A DNA stretch of 36,501 bases, taken from an uncultured Synechococcus sp. (GTDB taxonomy: Bacteria > Cyanobacteriota > Cyanobacteriia > PCC-6307 > Cyanobiaceae). Numbering within the stretch: the stretch's first letter is position 1; the number at the start of each line of letters is the position of its first letter. Below, piece after piece: positions 7,572 through 16,897 of the stretch. The notes beneath the pieces are model-generated. The model did not search any database. It saw only the letters and a program-made list of their open reading frames with translations, and had not been told where the DNA came from. The position numbers were made by a program, and so were the translations under genes. The stretch is taken from NCBI GenBank assembly GCA_903855705.1, contig CAINZT010000095.1:1-36501 (forward strand), given 5' to 3'.

Positions 7572-8342
7572 TCAGCGGGCCTCGAGCACGCCTGGGCTGG
7601 TCTGGGTGGGCACGATCGTCAGGCTGTCAACGGCAGCGCAGCAGCGGAAATCGGCGTCGTGGTCGCCCAAGGCGATCAGGCGCTGGCCATGGCTGGCGGC
7701 CCGCAGACAGCCCTCGGGGTCCTGGCGCCATTGCTGCCACAGAGCCAAGGCCGCCAGCATCTCGTCGTTACCGCTAGTGACAGTGCCGCCTTCGCCAAGG
7801 TCCATGGCCGCGGCAGCCACGGCCCCGGCCGCCAAGCTGTCTTCCAGGGAATAGTCGCCCTCCCAGCCGCTGCCCACAATCCAGACCGTCTGGGCGCCGG
7901 ACTCCAGCAAGCGCTGGGCCACGGCGCTGCGGTTGGGCAGGCAAGCGGTCACCAGCAGGCCCACGGGCCGCACCCGGTCGAGGGAGCGGGTGCCATTGGT
8001 GGTGCTCATGAACAGGCGTTTGCCCGCCACCACGGCCGGCGTTACCGCAAGGGGCGAATTGCCCAGGTCGAAGCCCTCCAGGCGCTTGCCGCCCCGTTCG
8101 CCGGCCCGTAGGCGCTTGCCTGCCGGCCAGGCGCTGGCGGCCGCCTCCAGTTCGGCCAGGTCGGCGAAGGCCTGGATCGCCTCGGCGCCGTTGGCGAGTG
8201 ACCAGGCGATCGTGGTGGTGGCCCGCAGCACATCAATCACCACGGCCGCGTCGGGCCAGGTCACGGAACTAGCGGCGTCGACACCGGCTGTCCCCCCAAC
8301 CGCAGGCACGCATTCGGAGGTGGGGAAGTAGGAGATCAGCAC
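7572..8342 (-). CDS. comB: 2-phosphosulfolactate phosphatase family protein (ComB-like)
   Basis: This 256-aa protein belongs to the ComB family, Mg-dependent acid phosphatases that in methanogens remove phosphate from 2-phosphosulfolactate during coenzyme M synthesis. Family features are [12 protein letters not shown] (34-45), the GNSPLAVTP and STTNGTRSL segments in the middle, and a late [11 protein letters not shown]. Cyanobacteria are not known to make coenzyme M, so the real substrate is uncertain; a sulfolactate-type or other small phosphate ester is possible. The start is GTG at 8340-8342, matching the usual short N-terminus before SYFP. The gene is divergent from ubiD with very little space between. 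Confidence 0.85.
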   Translation of the reverse strand: MLISYFPTSECVPAVGGTAGVDAASSVTWPDAAVVIDVLRATTTIAWSLANGAEAIQAFADLAELEAAASAWPAGKRLRAGERGGKRLEGFDLGNSPLAVTPAVVAGKRLFMSTTNGTRSLDRVRPVGLLVTACLPNRSAVAQRLLESGAQTVWIVGSGWEGDYSLEDSLAAGAVAAAAMDLGEGGTVTSGNDEMLAALALWQQWRQDPEGCLRAASHGQRLIALGDHDADFRCCAAVDSLTIVPTQTSPGVLEAR

Positions 8343-8394
8343 GGCCGCGATGCAGGTCTGGGTGCGTCACAGTAAGCACCGCAACGGTTCAGCG

Positions 8395-9996
8395 ATGGGT
8401 TCGCCGATGGGCTCAGCTCTGACGACAGGCGGCAAGGGCCAGGCCCGGCGCTCCAGGCGCGATCTGCGGGGCTTCCTGGAGCTGTTGGAGCAGCGGGGCC
8501 AGCTGCGCCGGATCACGGCCCCAGTGGATCCAGATCTAGAGGTGGCAGCAATCGCCGACCGGGTCCTGGCCCTGGGCGGCCCAGCCCTGCTGTTCGAAAA
8601 CGTGATCGGCTCCTCCATGCCCGTAGCGGTGAACCTGCTGGGCACGGTGGAGCGGGTCGTGTGGAGCATGGGCATGGAGGACCCCGCGGAGCTGGAGGCC
8701 CTAGGCGAGCGCCTAGCCCTCTTGCAGCAGCCGCGGCCCCCAAAGGGCCTCAAGGAAGCGAGCCGCTTTGGCGGCCTGCTGCTCGACCTGCTCAAGGCCC
8801 GCCCTGACCTGGACCTGCTCCCCCCCTGCCAGCAGCAGGTGTTCAAGGGGGCCGACGTGAACCTGGACGTCTTGCCCCTGCTGCGCCCCTGGCCCGGGGA
8901 TGCCGGCTCCGTGATCACCCTGGGCCTGGTGATTACCAAGGACCCGGAAACGGGCGTGCCCAACGTGGGGGTGTACCGGCTGCAGAAGCAGTCGATCAAT
9001 TCGGCCACGGTCCATTGGTTGAGCGTGCGCGGCGGCGCCCGGCACCTGCGCAAGGCCGCGGCCCTGGGCAAGCCCCTGGAGGTGGCCGTGGCGATTGGGG
9101 TCCATCCCCTGCTGGTGATGGCCGCGGCCACGCCAATTCCGGTGCAGCTCAGCGAATGGCTGTTTGCCGGCATCTACGCCGGTGAAGGGGTGCGCCTGGC
9201 CCGCTGCAAAACCCTGAACCTGGAGGTGCCCAGCCATAGCGAAGTGGTGCTCGAAGGCACGATCACCCCGGGCGAGCTGGCAGCCGATGGCCCCTGCGGC
9301 GACCACATGGGCTTCTACGGCGGCGAGGAAGCCTCGCCCCTGGTGCGCTTCCACTGCGTCACCCAGCGCCGAAAGCCGGTATTTCTGACCACCTTCAGCG
9401 GCCGGCCCCCGAAGGAGGAGGCCATGCTCGCCATTGCCCTCAACCGCCTCTACACGCCGATCCTGCGCCAGCAAATCCCGGAGATCGTCGATTTCTTCCT
9501 GCCGATGGAGGGGCTCAGCTACAAGCTGGCCGTGCTGGCGATCGATAAGGCCTACCCGGGCCAGGCCAAGCGGGCGGCGATGGCCTTCTGGAGTGCCCTG
9601 CCCCAGTTCACCTACACGAAGTTCGTGGTGGTGGTGGACAAAAGCATCAACATCCGCGATCCCCGCCAGGTGATCTGGGCGATCAGCGCCCAGGTGGATC
9701 CCCAACGGGATCTGTTTGTGCTCGAGGACACCCCCTTTGATTCGCTCGATTTCGCCAGCGAGCGCCTCGGCCTGGGCGGCCGCCTGGCCATCGATGCCAC
9801 CACCAAGGTGGGACCAGAAAAACGCCACGACTGGGGCGAGGCCCTCGGCAGGCCAGCTGAGCTGGAGGCCCGCATCGATGCCCGTTGGGCGGAACTGGGC
9901 CTGGCCGACCTGGGCCAGGGCGAGCCGGACCCCGCCCTGTTTGGCTACACCCTCGAACACGTGCTCGAGCGGCTGGCCCAGGGAGCGAGACCCTGA
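8395..9996 (+). CDS. ubiD: UbiD-family prenylated-FMN decarboxylase
   Basis: This protein of about 533 aa belongs to the UbiD family of prFMN-dependent aromatic acid decarboxylases. In cyanobacteria a UbiD homologue is a candidate for decarboxylating the 4-hydroxybenzoate-derived ring on the way to plastoquinone. Visible signatures are RDLRGFLELLEQRGQL at the start, NVGVYR near 190, and the active-site block GPCGDHMGFYGG near 300. The frame opens at 8350, only 7 nt from the divergent comB start. The ATG at 8395 (MGSPMGSALTT) leaves room for a promoter, and the ATG at 8407 is also possible. No ubiX partner is in the window. The stop TGA overlaps the probable start of the next gene. Confidence 0.9.
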   Translation: MGSPMGSALTTGGKGQARRSRRDLRGFLELLEQRGQLRRITAPVDPDLEVAAIADRVLALGGPALLFENVIGSSMPVAVNLLGTVERVVWSMGMEDPAELEALGERLALLQQPRPPKGLKEASRFGGLLLDLLKARPDLDLLPPCQQQVFKGADVNLDVLPLLRPWPGDAGSVITLGLVITKDPETGVPNVGVYRLQKQSINSATVHWLSVRGGARHLRKAAALGKPLEVAVAIGVHPLLVMAAATPIPVQLSEWLFAGIYAGEGVRLARCKTLNLEVPSHSEVVLEGTITPGELAADGPCGDHMGFYGGEEASPLVRFHCVTQRRKPVFLTTFSGRPPKEEAMLAIALNRLYTPILRQQIPEIVDFFLPMEGLSYKLAVLAIDKAYPGQAKRAAMAFWSALPQFTYTKFVVVVDKSINIRDPRQVIWAISAQVDPQRDLFVLEDTPFDSLDFASERLGLGGRLAIDATTKVGPEKRHDWGEALGRPAELEARIDARWAELGLADLGQGEPDPALFGYTLEHVLERLAQGARP

Positions 9997-10496
9997 GCGA
10001 GCTGCTGCGCAAAAGCGGGATCCAGGCCCTACGGGCCCTGCTGCAACTGGCGGCCGAGCCCAAGCGCTGGCAATCGATCACGGCCATCGCCAACGCCCAG
10101 GGCCTGCCCCAGCCCATGCTCGAGCAACTGCTGCTGCAATTGCGGCGCTCAGGCCTAGTGGAGGCCCGCCGCGGCCGCTACGGCGGCTATCGCCTGGGCC
10201 GCCCTGCCAGGGAGATCCCTGTGGCCGCCGTGCTTGTGGCAGTGGCGGGAGGGGGCGGGGTGGGTGTAGGTGTCCCGGCGGCAGCTCCGATCGGACTGCT
10301 GGAACGGGATCCTGACGCTCTGGCGGCGCCGGAACCGCAGGCCGTAGCCGAAGAGCGCGTGCTGGCGGCCCTGGAGCGGCGCCTGCAGCGGGCCCTAGAG
10401 CGAGAACTGCGAGACCTCAGCCTGGAGGAACTCCTCTACGACCTGCGCAGCTGGCAGGAAAGCCTCAGCAACGAGGGAGGCCTGTTGCTGGGCTAA
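9993..10496 (+). CDS. Rrf2-family transcriptional regulator, probable CTG start
   Basis: The Rrf2-like winged helix begins LSELLRKSGIQALRALLQLA, which lines up with the usual MLSxKxxYALRAL start of the family. The helix-turn-helix covers about 25-58, the wing is RGRYGGYRLGR (about 60-70), and a long charged helix follows (about 115-160). There are no cysteines, so an IscR-type iron-sulfur cluster is excluded. The first ATG in frame lies inside the helix-turn-helix and the nearest upstream start is TTG at 9885, deep in ubiD. The start that fits the family is the CTG at 9993, overlapping the ubiD TGA as CTGA. This suggests coupling to ubiD. The target genes are unknown. Total length is 167 aa. 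Confidence 0.72.
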   Translation: MSELLRKSGIQALRALLQLAAEPKRWQSITAIANAQGLPQPMLEQLLLQLRRSGLVEARRGRYGGYRLGRPAREIPVAAVLVAVAGGGGVGVGVPAAAPIGLLERDPDALAAPEPQAVAEERVLAALERRLQRALERELRDLSLEELLYDLRSWQESLSNEGGLLLG

Positions 10497-10574
10497 TCGG
10501 CTGGGGGCAGCTGGGCTGGGTTCGGCCCCGTTGGCGGCCCCTGCCTACGCTCAGGCACCTGATGCCTTGCCCCC

Positions 10575-11882
10575 ATGCCCCTCGCCCTGGGAACCCAGCC
10601 GGCCCGCAGCCTCCGGGGGGTGGTTCAGGTGCCGGGCGACAAGTCGATTTCGCACCGGGCCCTGCTGTTTGGCGCGATCGCCGAGGGAACGACCCGCATC
10701 ACGGGTTTGCTGCCGGCCGAGGATCCGCTCAGCACCGCCGCCTGCCTGCGGGCCATGGGCGTGACGATCTCGGCGATTGAAGCGGGCCAGCTGGTGAGCG
10801 TGGAAGGCGTGGGCCTCGATGGCCTGCGCGAACCCGAGGACGTGCTCGATTGCGGCAACTCGGGCACCACCATGCGCTTGATGCTCGGCCTGCTGGCCGG
10901 CCGGGCCGGCCGCCATTTCGTGCTCACGGGCGATGGCTCCCTGCGGCGCCGGCCGATGCAGCGGGTGGGCGGCCCCCTGGCCCAGATGGGAGCCCAGATC
11001 TCCGGGCGCAGCGGCGGCAACCTGGCCCCCCTGGCGATCCAGGGCCAGCAGCTTCGCGGCGCCACGATCCGCACCCCGGTGGCCTCGGCCCAGGTGAAAA
11101 GTGCCCTGGTGCTGGCCGCCCTCACGGCGACAGGCGACACCACCGTGATCGAGCCGGTGCAGAGCCGGGACCACAGCGAACGGATGCTGCGGGCCTTCGG
11201 CGCCCAGCTCAGCGTTGGTGGACCAGGAATGACGGAAGTGACCGTGACCCCGGGGGCCAGCCTGCGGGGCCAGGACGTGATCGTGCCGGGCGACATCAGC
11301 TCGGCCGCCTTCTGGCTGGTGGCCGGCGCCATTACCCCCGGCGCCGACCTGACCGTGCAAAACGTGGGCCTCAACCCCAGCCGCACCGGCGTGCTCGATG
11401 TGCTCGAGCAGATGGGCGCCCGCATCGAGCTGCTCAATGGCCGCGAGGTGGCCGGCGAACCGGTCGGCGACCTGCGCGTGACCCACGGCCCCCTCCAGGC
11501 CTTCACGATTGGCGCCGAGCTGATCCCCCGGCTAGTGGATGAAATCCCCGTGCTGGCGGTGGCGGCCTGCTACGCCGAGGGGATCAGCCGGGTCAGCGGC
11601 GCCGAGGAGCTGCGGGTCAAGGAAACGGACCGGCTGGCGGTGATGGCCCGCCAACTGGGGGCCATGGGCGCCCGCATCGAGGAATTCGCCGATGGCCTCA
11701 CGGTCCAGGGCGGCCTGGCCCTGCACGGAGCCGAAGTCGATAGCGAAACGGACCATCGCGTTGCCATGAGCCTGGCGGTGGCGGCCCAGGTGGCCCACGG
11801 CCCCACCCAGCTCCATCGCCCTGAGGCGGCGGCTGTGTCCTACCCAGGCTTCTGGGAGGACCTGGAGCGGCTCCAGGCCTGA
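10575..11882 (+). CDS. aroA: 3-phosphoshikimate 1-carboxyvinyltransferase (EPSP synthase)
   Basis: This 435-aa shikimate-pathway enzyme joins phosphoenolpyruvate and shikimate-3-phosphate to give EPSP, the precursor of chorismate. The N-terminal substrate loop is GDKSISHR (21-28). The PEP-site segment is GNSGTTMR (94-101), keeping the glycine that glyphosate-insensitive enzymes usually replace. [10 protein letters not shown] (about 119-128) and the late [10 protein letters not shown] are also typical. ATG at 10575 gives the family N-terminus. It starts 78 nt after the Rrf2-like gene and is followed after 7 nt by the MnmC-like gene, so cotranscription with that gene is likely. Confidence 0.96.
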   Translation: MPLALGTQPARSLRGVVQVPGDKSISHRALLFGAIAEGTTRITGLLPAEDPLSTAACLRAMGVTISAIEAGQLVSVEGVGLDGLREPEDVLDCGNSGTTMRLMLGLLAGRAGRHFVLTGDGSLRRRPMQRVGGPLAQMGAQISGRSGGNLAPLAIQGQQLRGATIRTPVASAQVKSALVLAALTATGDTTVIEPVQSRDHSERMLRAFGAQLSVGGPGMTEVTVTPGASLRGQDVIVPGDISSAAFWLVAGAITPGADLTVQNVGLNPSRTGVLDVLEQMGARIELLNGREVAGEPVGDLRVTHGPLQAFTIGAELIPRLVDEIPVLAVAACYAEGISRVSGAEELRVKETDRLAVMARQLGAMGARIEEFADGLTVQGGLALHGAEVDSETDHRVAMSLAVAAQVAHGPTQLHRPEAAAVSYPGFWEDLERLQA

Positions 11883-11889
11883 GCCAGCG

Positions 11890-12996
11890 GTGATCGAACC
11901 GGCCTTCTGGGGCGAACCCTTGCCTGCAGGGGCCGGAGATGGCCCAACCCATCCACGCCTGGCTGACCGCTTGGGGGCCCTGAGCTGGCGCGCCACGGCC
12001 GATGGCAGCCCCACCCTCTGGAGCGAGGCCTTTGGCCAGGCCTTCCACAGCGCCGAGGGGGCCCGCCGGGAGGCCGAGCGCAAATTCGTGGCCCCGGCCC
12101 AGCTGGAGCGCTTCCCGCCGGGCCACTGCCTCCAGGTGCTCGATCTCTGCGTCGGCCTCGGCTACAACAGCGCCGCCCTGCTCGAGGCCGCCCAGAACCG
12201 GGGCCTGGCCATCCGCTGGTGGGGCCTGGAGCTCGATCCCCGCCCCCTGCAGCTGGCCCTAGCAGATCCGTCCTTTCGCAGCTGCTGGCGCCCCACCACC
12301 TTGGAAGCCCTGGCCCAGCTGGGCGCCTCCGGCCACTGGCGCCTGCAGGCCCCAGCCCCCGCTGCCGACCAGGATCGAGGCTTGGGCCAACCGCCAAGGA
12401 CCGCGCCCCAAGACTCCTGGGGCCACTGGTGGCTGGGCGATGCCCGTAGCCAGCTGGCGGCGCTGCTGGCCGAGGCCCGGGGCCAATGCGATCTGGTGCT
12501 CCATGACGCCTTCTCGCCGGGCCACTGCCCCCAGCTCTGGAGCCTGGAATTCCTGGGCCAGCTGGCCAGCGCCCTGCGACCCCAGGGCCGGTTGCTCACC
12601 TACTGCAGCGCCGCCGCGGTGCGCTGGTCCCTGCGGCAGGGAGGCCTGGAGCTGGCCAGCCTCGCCCCCGGGCCCGAAAGCGCCCCCAACGAAGCCACCA
12701 GCTCCGCCAAGACCTGGAGCAACGGCACCGTCGCCAGCCCCCAGCCGCTCCGCCCCGATCCCACGGGGCTGATCCGAGCGCTCAGCCCCATGGAGGAGGC
12801 GCACCTGGCCAGCCGGGCCGCCGAGCCCTACCGGGACCCCACGGGCCGGGCCGAGGCCAGCGCGATCCTGGCGGCCCGCCAGCGGGCCCAGGCCAGCCAC
12901 CCAGGCATCAGCACGAGTGCCTGGCGGCGCCATTGGGGGCTGGATCGCCGCCCCAACGGGCCGCCGACACCGGCTGGCCCTAGGGACGGCCGGTAG
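11890..12996 (+). CDS. MnmC2-like tRNA methyltransferase domain protein
   Basis: This 368-aa protein resembles the methyltransferase half of MnmC, which makes mnm5 at tRNA wobble uridine 34. The SAM-binding glycine motif is [17 protein letters not shown] (about 83-99). The family's second half is seen in [17 protein letters not shown] and the following [19 protein letters not shown]. The FAD-dependent oxidase domain of proteobacterial MnmC is missing, so the aminomethyl substrate would have to come from another enzyme. A Gln/Pro-rich insertion (about 152-176) separates the two halves of the Rossmann fold. The start is GTG at 11890, 7 nt after the aroA stop. The tRNA substrate is inferred from homology. 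Confidence 0.82.
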   Translation: MIEPAFWGEPLPAGAGDGPTHPRLADRLGALSWRATADGSPTLWSEAFGQAFHSAEGARREAERKFVAPAQLERFPPGHCLQVLDLCVGLGYNSAALLEAAQNRGLAIRWWGLELDPRPLQLALADPSFRSCWRPTTLEALAQLGASGHWRLQAPAPAADQDRGLGQPPRTAPQDSWGHWWLGDARSQLAALLAEARGQCDLVLHDAFSPGHCPQLWSLEFLGQLASALRPQGRLLTYCSAAAVRWSLRQGGLELASLAPGPESAPNEATSSAKTWSNGTVASPQPLRPDPTGLIRALSPMEEAHLASRAAEPYRDPTGRAEASAILAARQRAQASHPGISTSAWRRHWGLDRRPNGPPTPAGPRDGR

Positions 12997-13025
12997 ATTC
13001 CCGGCCAGTGATCCCGCCCCTGCCG

Positions 13026-14375
13026 ATGCTCGCCGTTGCCGTGTTGGCTGCCGGGAAGGGCACCCGCATGAAGAGCGACCTGCCCAAGGTGCTCCAACCC
13101 CTGGCCGGAGCCACCCTGGTGGAACGGGTGCTGGCCAGTTGCCAGCGGCTCGATCCCGCCCGCCAGCTGCTGGTGGTGGGCCACCAGGCCGAGCGGGTGC
13201 AGGCCTCCCTGGCGGCCCGGCCCGAGCTGGAGTACGTGCTCCAACAACCCCAGAACGGCACCGGCCACGCCGTGCAGCAACTGCTGGAGCCCCTGGCCGG
13301 CTTTGCGGGCGAATTGCTGGTGCTCAATGGCGATGTGCCCCTGCTGCGCGAGCAAACCCTCGAGCACCTGCTGGAACGCCACCGGGCCAGCGGCGCCGCC
13401 GTCACCCTGCTCACCGCCCGCCTGGCCGATCCCACCGGCTACGGCCGGGTGATCGCCGATGACACAGGCACGGTGAGCGCCATCGTTGAACATCGCGACT
13501 GCACGCCCGAGCAGCGGACGATCAACCTGATCAACGCAGGGATTTATTGCTTCGATTGGGCCCGATTGGCCGAGGTGTTGCCAAAGCTCCGCAGCGACAA
13601 CGACCAGGGCGAGCTCTACCTCACCGACACCGTGGCCCTGTTGGGCTCAGCCATCCACCTGGAGGTGGCCGATGCCGATGAAATCAATGGCATCAACGAC
13701 CGGCTGCAGCTCTCCCAGTGCGAGGCCGTCTTGCAACAGCGCCTGCGGGAGCACTGGATGCGGGAGGGGGTGACCTTTGTGGATCCGGCCAGCTGCAGCC
13801 TTAGCGATGGCACCCGCTTCGGCCGCGACGTGATCGTGGAACCCCAGAGCCACTTCCGCGGCAGCAACCAGATCGGCGATGGCTGCCGCATCGGCCCGGG
13901 CAGCCTGCTGGACAATGCCCAGCTGGGAACAGGCGTCACGGTGCTGTTCTCGGTGGTGAACGGCGCCCAGGTGGGGGATCGCTGTGCCATCGGTCCCTAC
14001 AGCCAGCTGCGGCCGGGCACCCGGTTGGAGGCGGACTGCCGCGTCGGCAATTTCGTGGAAATCAAAAACAGCCACCTCGATGCCGGCTGCAAGGCCAACC
14101 ACCTCAGCTACATCGGCGACGCCGACCTGGGCCAGGGCGTAAACGTGGGGGCCGGCACAATCACGGCCAACTACGACGGAGTGCATAAGCACCGCACCCT
14201 GATTGGCAGCGGCAGCAAGACCGGCGCCAACAGCACCCTGGTGGCTCCCCTGAGCCTGGGCACCGGCGTCACGGTGGGTGCAGGCAGCGTGATCACCCAA
14301 GACGTAGCGGCCGGGGCCCTGGCCCTGGGCCGGGCCCGCCAGGTGGTGAAGGAGAACTGGCCGGGGCCCGCCTGA
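13026..14375 (+). CDS. glmU: Bifunctional GlmU: GlcN-1-P acetyltransferase / UDP-GlcNAc pyrophosphorylase
   Basis: This 449-aa enzyme makes UDP-GlcNAc for peptidoglycan and lipopolysaccharide. The N-terminal uridyltransferase begins [19 protein letters not shown] (3-21), the nucleotide loop. The C-terminal half is a left-handed beta-helix acetyltransferase with many hexapeptide turns and the active-site segments [10 protein letters not shown] and [10 protein letters not shown]. The frame extends to a GTG at 13008, but ATG 13026 gives the usual [12 protein letters not shown] start. The TGA lies inside a strong hairpin. Its neighbours are the MnmC-like gene 29 nt upstream and convergent murF downstream. 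Confidence 0.96.
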   Translation: MLAVAVLAAGKGTRMKSDLPKVLQPLAGATLVERVLASCQRLDPARQLLVVGHQAERVQASLAARPELEYVLQQPQNGTGHAVQQLLEPLAGFAGELLVLNGDVPLLREQTLEHLLERHRASGAAVTLLTARLADPTGYGRVIADDTGTVSAIVEHRDCTPEQRTINLINAGIYCFDWARLAEVLPKLRSDNDQGELYLTDTVALLGSAIHLEVADADEINGINDRLQLSQCEAVLQQRLREHWMREGVTFVDPASCSLSDGTRFGRDVIVEPQSHFRGSNQIGDGCRIGPGSLLDNAQLGTGVTVLFSVVNGAQVGDRCAIGPYSQLRPGTRLEADCRVGNFVEIKNSHLDAGCKANHLSYIGDADLGQGVNVGAGTITANYDGVHKHRTLIGSGSKTGANSTLVAPLSLGTGVTVGAGSVITQDVAAGALALGRARQVVKENWPGPA

Positions 14376-14397
14376 GGGCCCAAGGGCCCAGGCGGGC
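14366..14397. terminator. Strong hairpin overlapping the glmU stop
   Basis: GCCCGCCT (14366-14373) pairs with AGGCGGGC (14390-14397), and inside it GGGCCC (14376-14381) pairs with GGGCCC (14384-14389), with a GA bulge. The glmU TGA (14373-14375) is within the left arm. No T-run follows. A second, smaller stem (14418-14437, CTGGGG/CCCCAG) lies downstream. Together they probably separate convergent glmU and murF transcripts. Confidence 0.5.
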
Positions 14398-14536
14398 AGC
14401 CGAGCAGGCCGACTGAGCTGGGGAACCGGTACCCCAGACACCAATGCTGGCCTGGGGAGTGTGGGCCCAAGGACAGCCCAGGGCACCCGGGCCCAGGAGC
14501 CTCGGCTACCAAGGCCTGGGGTTCCTGGGGCCCGGC

Positions 14537-16003
14537 TCAGGGTTTGGCCGGTTGGCCCGAACCCAGGGCCTGCTCCAACAGGGGAATCGCCCGCTCCAGG
14601 GCCACCCCCCGACTGGCCTTGAGCAACACCTGGTCGCCGGGCTGCAACCAGCCGATCAGCTCCTGGACCGCCGCCTCCGGACTGGTGACCAGGGCCAGCC
14701 GGGGCAGGCCCTGGGCCGCCGCCGCCATCACCTGGCCCTCGGCGCCGCCATCGACGATCACCAGGCCATCGAGGCCCAGGGCCAGGGCCCGCTCGGCAAC
14801 GCTGCGATGCAGCTCCAGGCTCTGGTCTCCGAGCTCAAGCATGGTGCCGAGTACCGCAAAGCGCCGCCCCGGCTGGGGTTGGGCCCCAAGCGCTCCCTGG
14901 GGCTGGTCCGCCTCGGCCCCCGGCGCCGCAGCACCTGCGCCACCGGTGCCAGGGCCTGACCCCGCCAAGAGCGCCAGGGCGGCCAGGGTCGCCTCAGGGG
15001 AGGCGTTGTAGGTCTCATCGAGCAGCTCAATGGCGCCAAGGCGCAGCCGGCGGCTGCGGCCGCCGGGCAAGGCCAGCTCCAGGGGCTGCAGGGGATCCAG
15101 GGGCATGCCCAGGCTGGCAGCTGCAGCCAGAGCCAGCAGCAGGTTGCGGGCGTTGTGGGCGCCTGCCAAAGGCAGGGGAATCACGGCCTCGCCCACCCTC
15201 AGGGTCTGGCGGGCCCCATCGAGCTGGCCGACCCAGTCGGCCTGGGCCCCAAAGCCCTCGCCCGCTAGAGCGACCCTCAGCACCCGTCCGGCCCAGACGG
15301 CAGCCAGGCTCCGATCGAGCAAGGGATCACCCGCTGGAATCACCACCACGCCCTCGGGTTTGAGGGCAGCGGTGATCTCGCACTTGGCCTGGGCGATCGC
15401 CTCGCGGCTGCCCAGCCGGCCGATGTGGGCCGTACCCACGTTGGTAATCACGGCCAGATCCGGTTCGCAGCAACGGCTGAGCCGCTCGATTTCACCCAAG
15501 CCCCGCATGCCCATCTCCACCACCACGGCCCGGTGCTCGCCGCTGGCCTGCAGCAGGGTCAGGGGCACGCCGATGTCGTTGTTTTCATTGCCGCAGCTGG
15601 CCCACACGGGCCCCCTGGTGGCCAGCACGGAGCGGAGCAGTTCCCGGGTGGTGGTTTTGCCGGCCGAACCGGTCACCGCCAGCACCGGGGCGGCCAGCTG
15701 GCGGCGCCAGAGCAGGCCCAGCTCCTGGTAGGCGGCCAGGGTGTTGTCCACCAGCCAGCAGGCCAGGCCCGCGGGGATCAGCTGGGCCCGATCGCGCTGC
15801 ACCAGGGCCGCCTGGGCCCCGAGGCGGGCAGCTTCGGCCAGGAAAAGGTGGCCGTCAAAGCGTTCGCCCACCAGGGGCACAAACAGGCTGCCGGGGCCCA
15901 GCAGGCGGCTGTCGGTGCAGACCGGCCCCAACTCCTGGTGGGGATCCAGCAGGGGGCCGCCCTGGGGTGCCCCCCAACGCTCGATCAACCGGCTCAGCTG
16001 CAT
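14537..16003 (-). CDS. murF: UDP-N-acetylmuramoyl-tripeptide-D-alanyl-D-alanine ligase
   Basis: This 488-aa Mur ligase adds D-Ala-D-Ala to the UDP-MurNAc tripeptide, the last cytoplasmic step in building the peptidoglycan precursor. The ATP loop is TGSAGKTTTREL (111-122). NENNDIGVPLTLL and EMGMRGLGEI follow as in MurF, and LDETYNASPEA (about 337-347) is the C-terminal signature. A Gly/Ala/Gln-rich stretch of about 35 residues (about 355-390) interrupts the third domain before FAVLGTMLELGD and looks like an expanded low-complexity loop. ATG at 16003 is preceded by GGAG-type sequence. It starts 13 nt after the preceding gene, in the run glgA > unknown > murF. Confidence 0.95.
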   Translation of the reverse strand: MQLSRLIERWGAPQGGPLLDPHQELGPVCTDSRLLGPGSLFVPLVGERFDGHLFLAEAARLGAQAALVQRDRAQLIPAGLACWLVDNTLAAYQELGLLWRRQLAAPVLAVTGSAGKTTTRELLRSVLATRGPVWASCGNENNDIGVPLTLLQASGEHRAVVVEMGMRGLGEIERLSRCCEPDLAVITNVGTAHIGRLGSREAIAQAKCEITAALKPEGVVVIPAGDPLLDRSLAAVWAGRVLRVALAGEGFGAQADWVGQLDGARQTLRVGEAVIPLPLAGAHNARNLLLALAAAASLGMPLDPLQPLELALPGGRSRRLRLGAIELLDETYNASPEATLAALALLAGSGPGTGGAGAAAPGAEADQPQGALGAQPQPGRRFAVLGTMLELGDQSLELHRSVAERALALGLDGLVIVDGGAEGQVMAAAAQGLPRLALVTSPEAAVQELIGWLQPGDQVLLKASRGVALERAIPLLEQALGSGQPAKP

Positions 16004-16016
16004 GGAGGAGCTCCGC

Positions 16017-16883
16017 TCAGGGGGAGAACTCCAGAATCATGCCGCCGCCCACCCGGGCGTCCTGGCCCAGCAGGGCCCCGCGCCGATCTCGAAGCTCCAG
16101 CTGGTCGTAGTCCCAATCGTGGGCCCAGGCCAGCCAGAGGTCGGCCCGCTGCTGCTGCTCGCTCGCCTGCAATTGGCCAAAGGCGTCACTAAGCCGCAGC
16201 TGGATGCGTGAAGCGCCGGGATCGCCTTCGACTTGGAGCAGGAAGCCCACCGCCTCGGGCCGTTGGCGCCAACCGTCCAGGGGGTTGGGATCGATCGGGG
16301 GGGCTTCCAGCGCCAGGGCCCCGTCGGCTGGGGGGGGCTGCAGGGCTTGGGGCCCCGAGGCCGGGGGCGAGCCTGGGGCGCCTGAACTGGGGCTAGCCCT
16401 GGGGCCAGGGGGATCGCCTGCGGCTTTCCTTTGCAAGCCAGGGCTGCCCGGAACAGGCGCAGGGGTCAGGGCCTCCCCTTGGATCTCGCCTGGGATCTCA
16501 CCTGGGAGCTTGGGCTTGGCCTGGGCCAGGGGATCAACGCCAGGCGGCTCCAAGCCAGACCCTGCCCCCCTGGGCGCCGCCCTAGAGATCACCCCGGGTG
16601 GAACGGGCGCCGGCGAAGCTCCAGGCCGAGCCCCGGTCCAAAGGCCCGCCCCCAGCAAGGCCACGGACCCCACCAGCACAAAGGGCCAGAAGCTGGCCGC
16701 CAGGGATCGCGGCCAAGCCTTGGGGTAGGGCAGCTCGCCGCTGCGGTTACGCCGCCAGAGCTCCCGGCAGCGCAGGCGCAGGTCGGCCGCCACGGCCACC
16801 AGGTCGCCTCCCAGGGCTAGCCAGGGGCTGCGGTAGGGGGCCGGCAAGTCGGTGCCGGGCTGCTCAGCCCCGATCGGCGCCAT
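16017..16883 (-). CDS. Unknown membrane-anchored protein with Pro/Gly-rich linker
   Basis: I do not recognise this 288-aa protein. Residues 1-60 form a basic N-terminal region (LRLRCRELWRRNRSGELPYP, about 35-54). Residues 61-83 are one clear membrane segment. Residues 84-200 are a long, disordered Pro/Gly/Ala linker. Residues 201-288 look like a small folded domain rich in Trp, Gln and charged residues (LWLAWAHDWDYDQLELRDR), ending in GGGMILEFSP. The layout predicts a cytoplasmic N-terminus and an exported C-terminal domain. It lies 14 nt after glgA and 13 nt before murF, so it should be cotranscribed with them. An envelope role is suggested only by its neighbour murF. Confidence 0.75.
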   Translation of the reverse strand: MAPIGAEQPGTDLPAPYRSPWLALGGDLVAVAADLRLRCRELWRRNRSGELPYPKAWPRSLAASFWPFVLVGSVALLGAGLWTGARPGASPAPVPPGVISRAAPRGAGSGLEPPGVDPLAQAKPKLPGEIPGEIQGEALTPAPVPGSPGLQRKAAGDPPGPRASPSSGAPGSPPASGPQALQPPPADGALALEAPPIDPNPLDGWRQRPEAVGFLLQVEGDPGASRIQLRLSDAFGQLQASEQQQRADLWLAWAHDWDYDQLELRDRRGALLGQDARVGGGMILEFSP

Positions 16884-16897
16884 GGCGAAGCCTGTGC

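Noticed and set aside
8713-9960. A 415-codon open frame opposite ubiD
   Set aside because: It is a His/Gly/Gln-rich antisense translation with no family features, lying fully inside a well supported gene.
10575-11882. Glyphosate-insensitive type of EPSP synthase
   Set aside because: The PEP-site segment keeps glycine (GNSGTTMR), whereas the insensitive CP4-like enzymes have alanine at that place.
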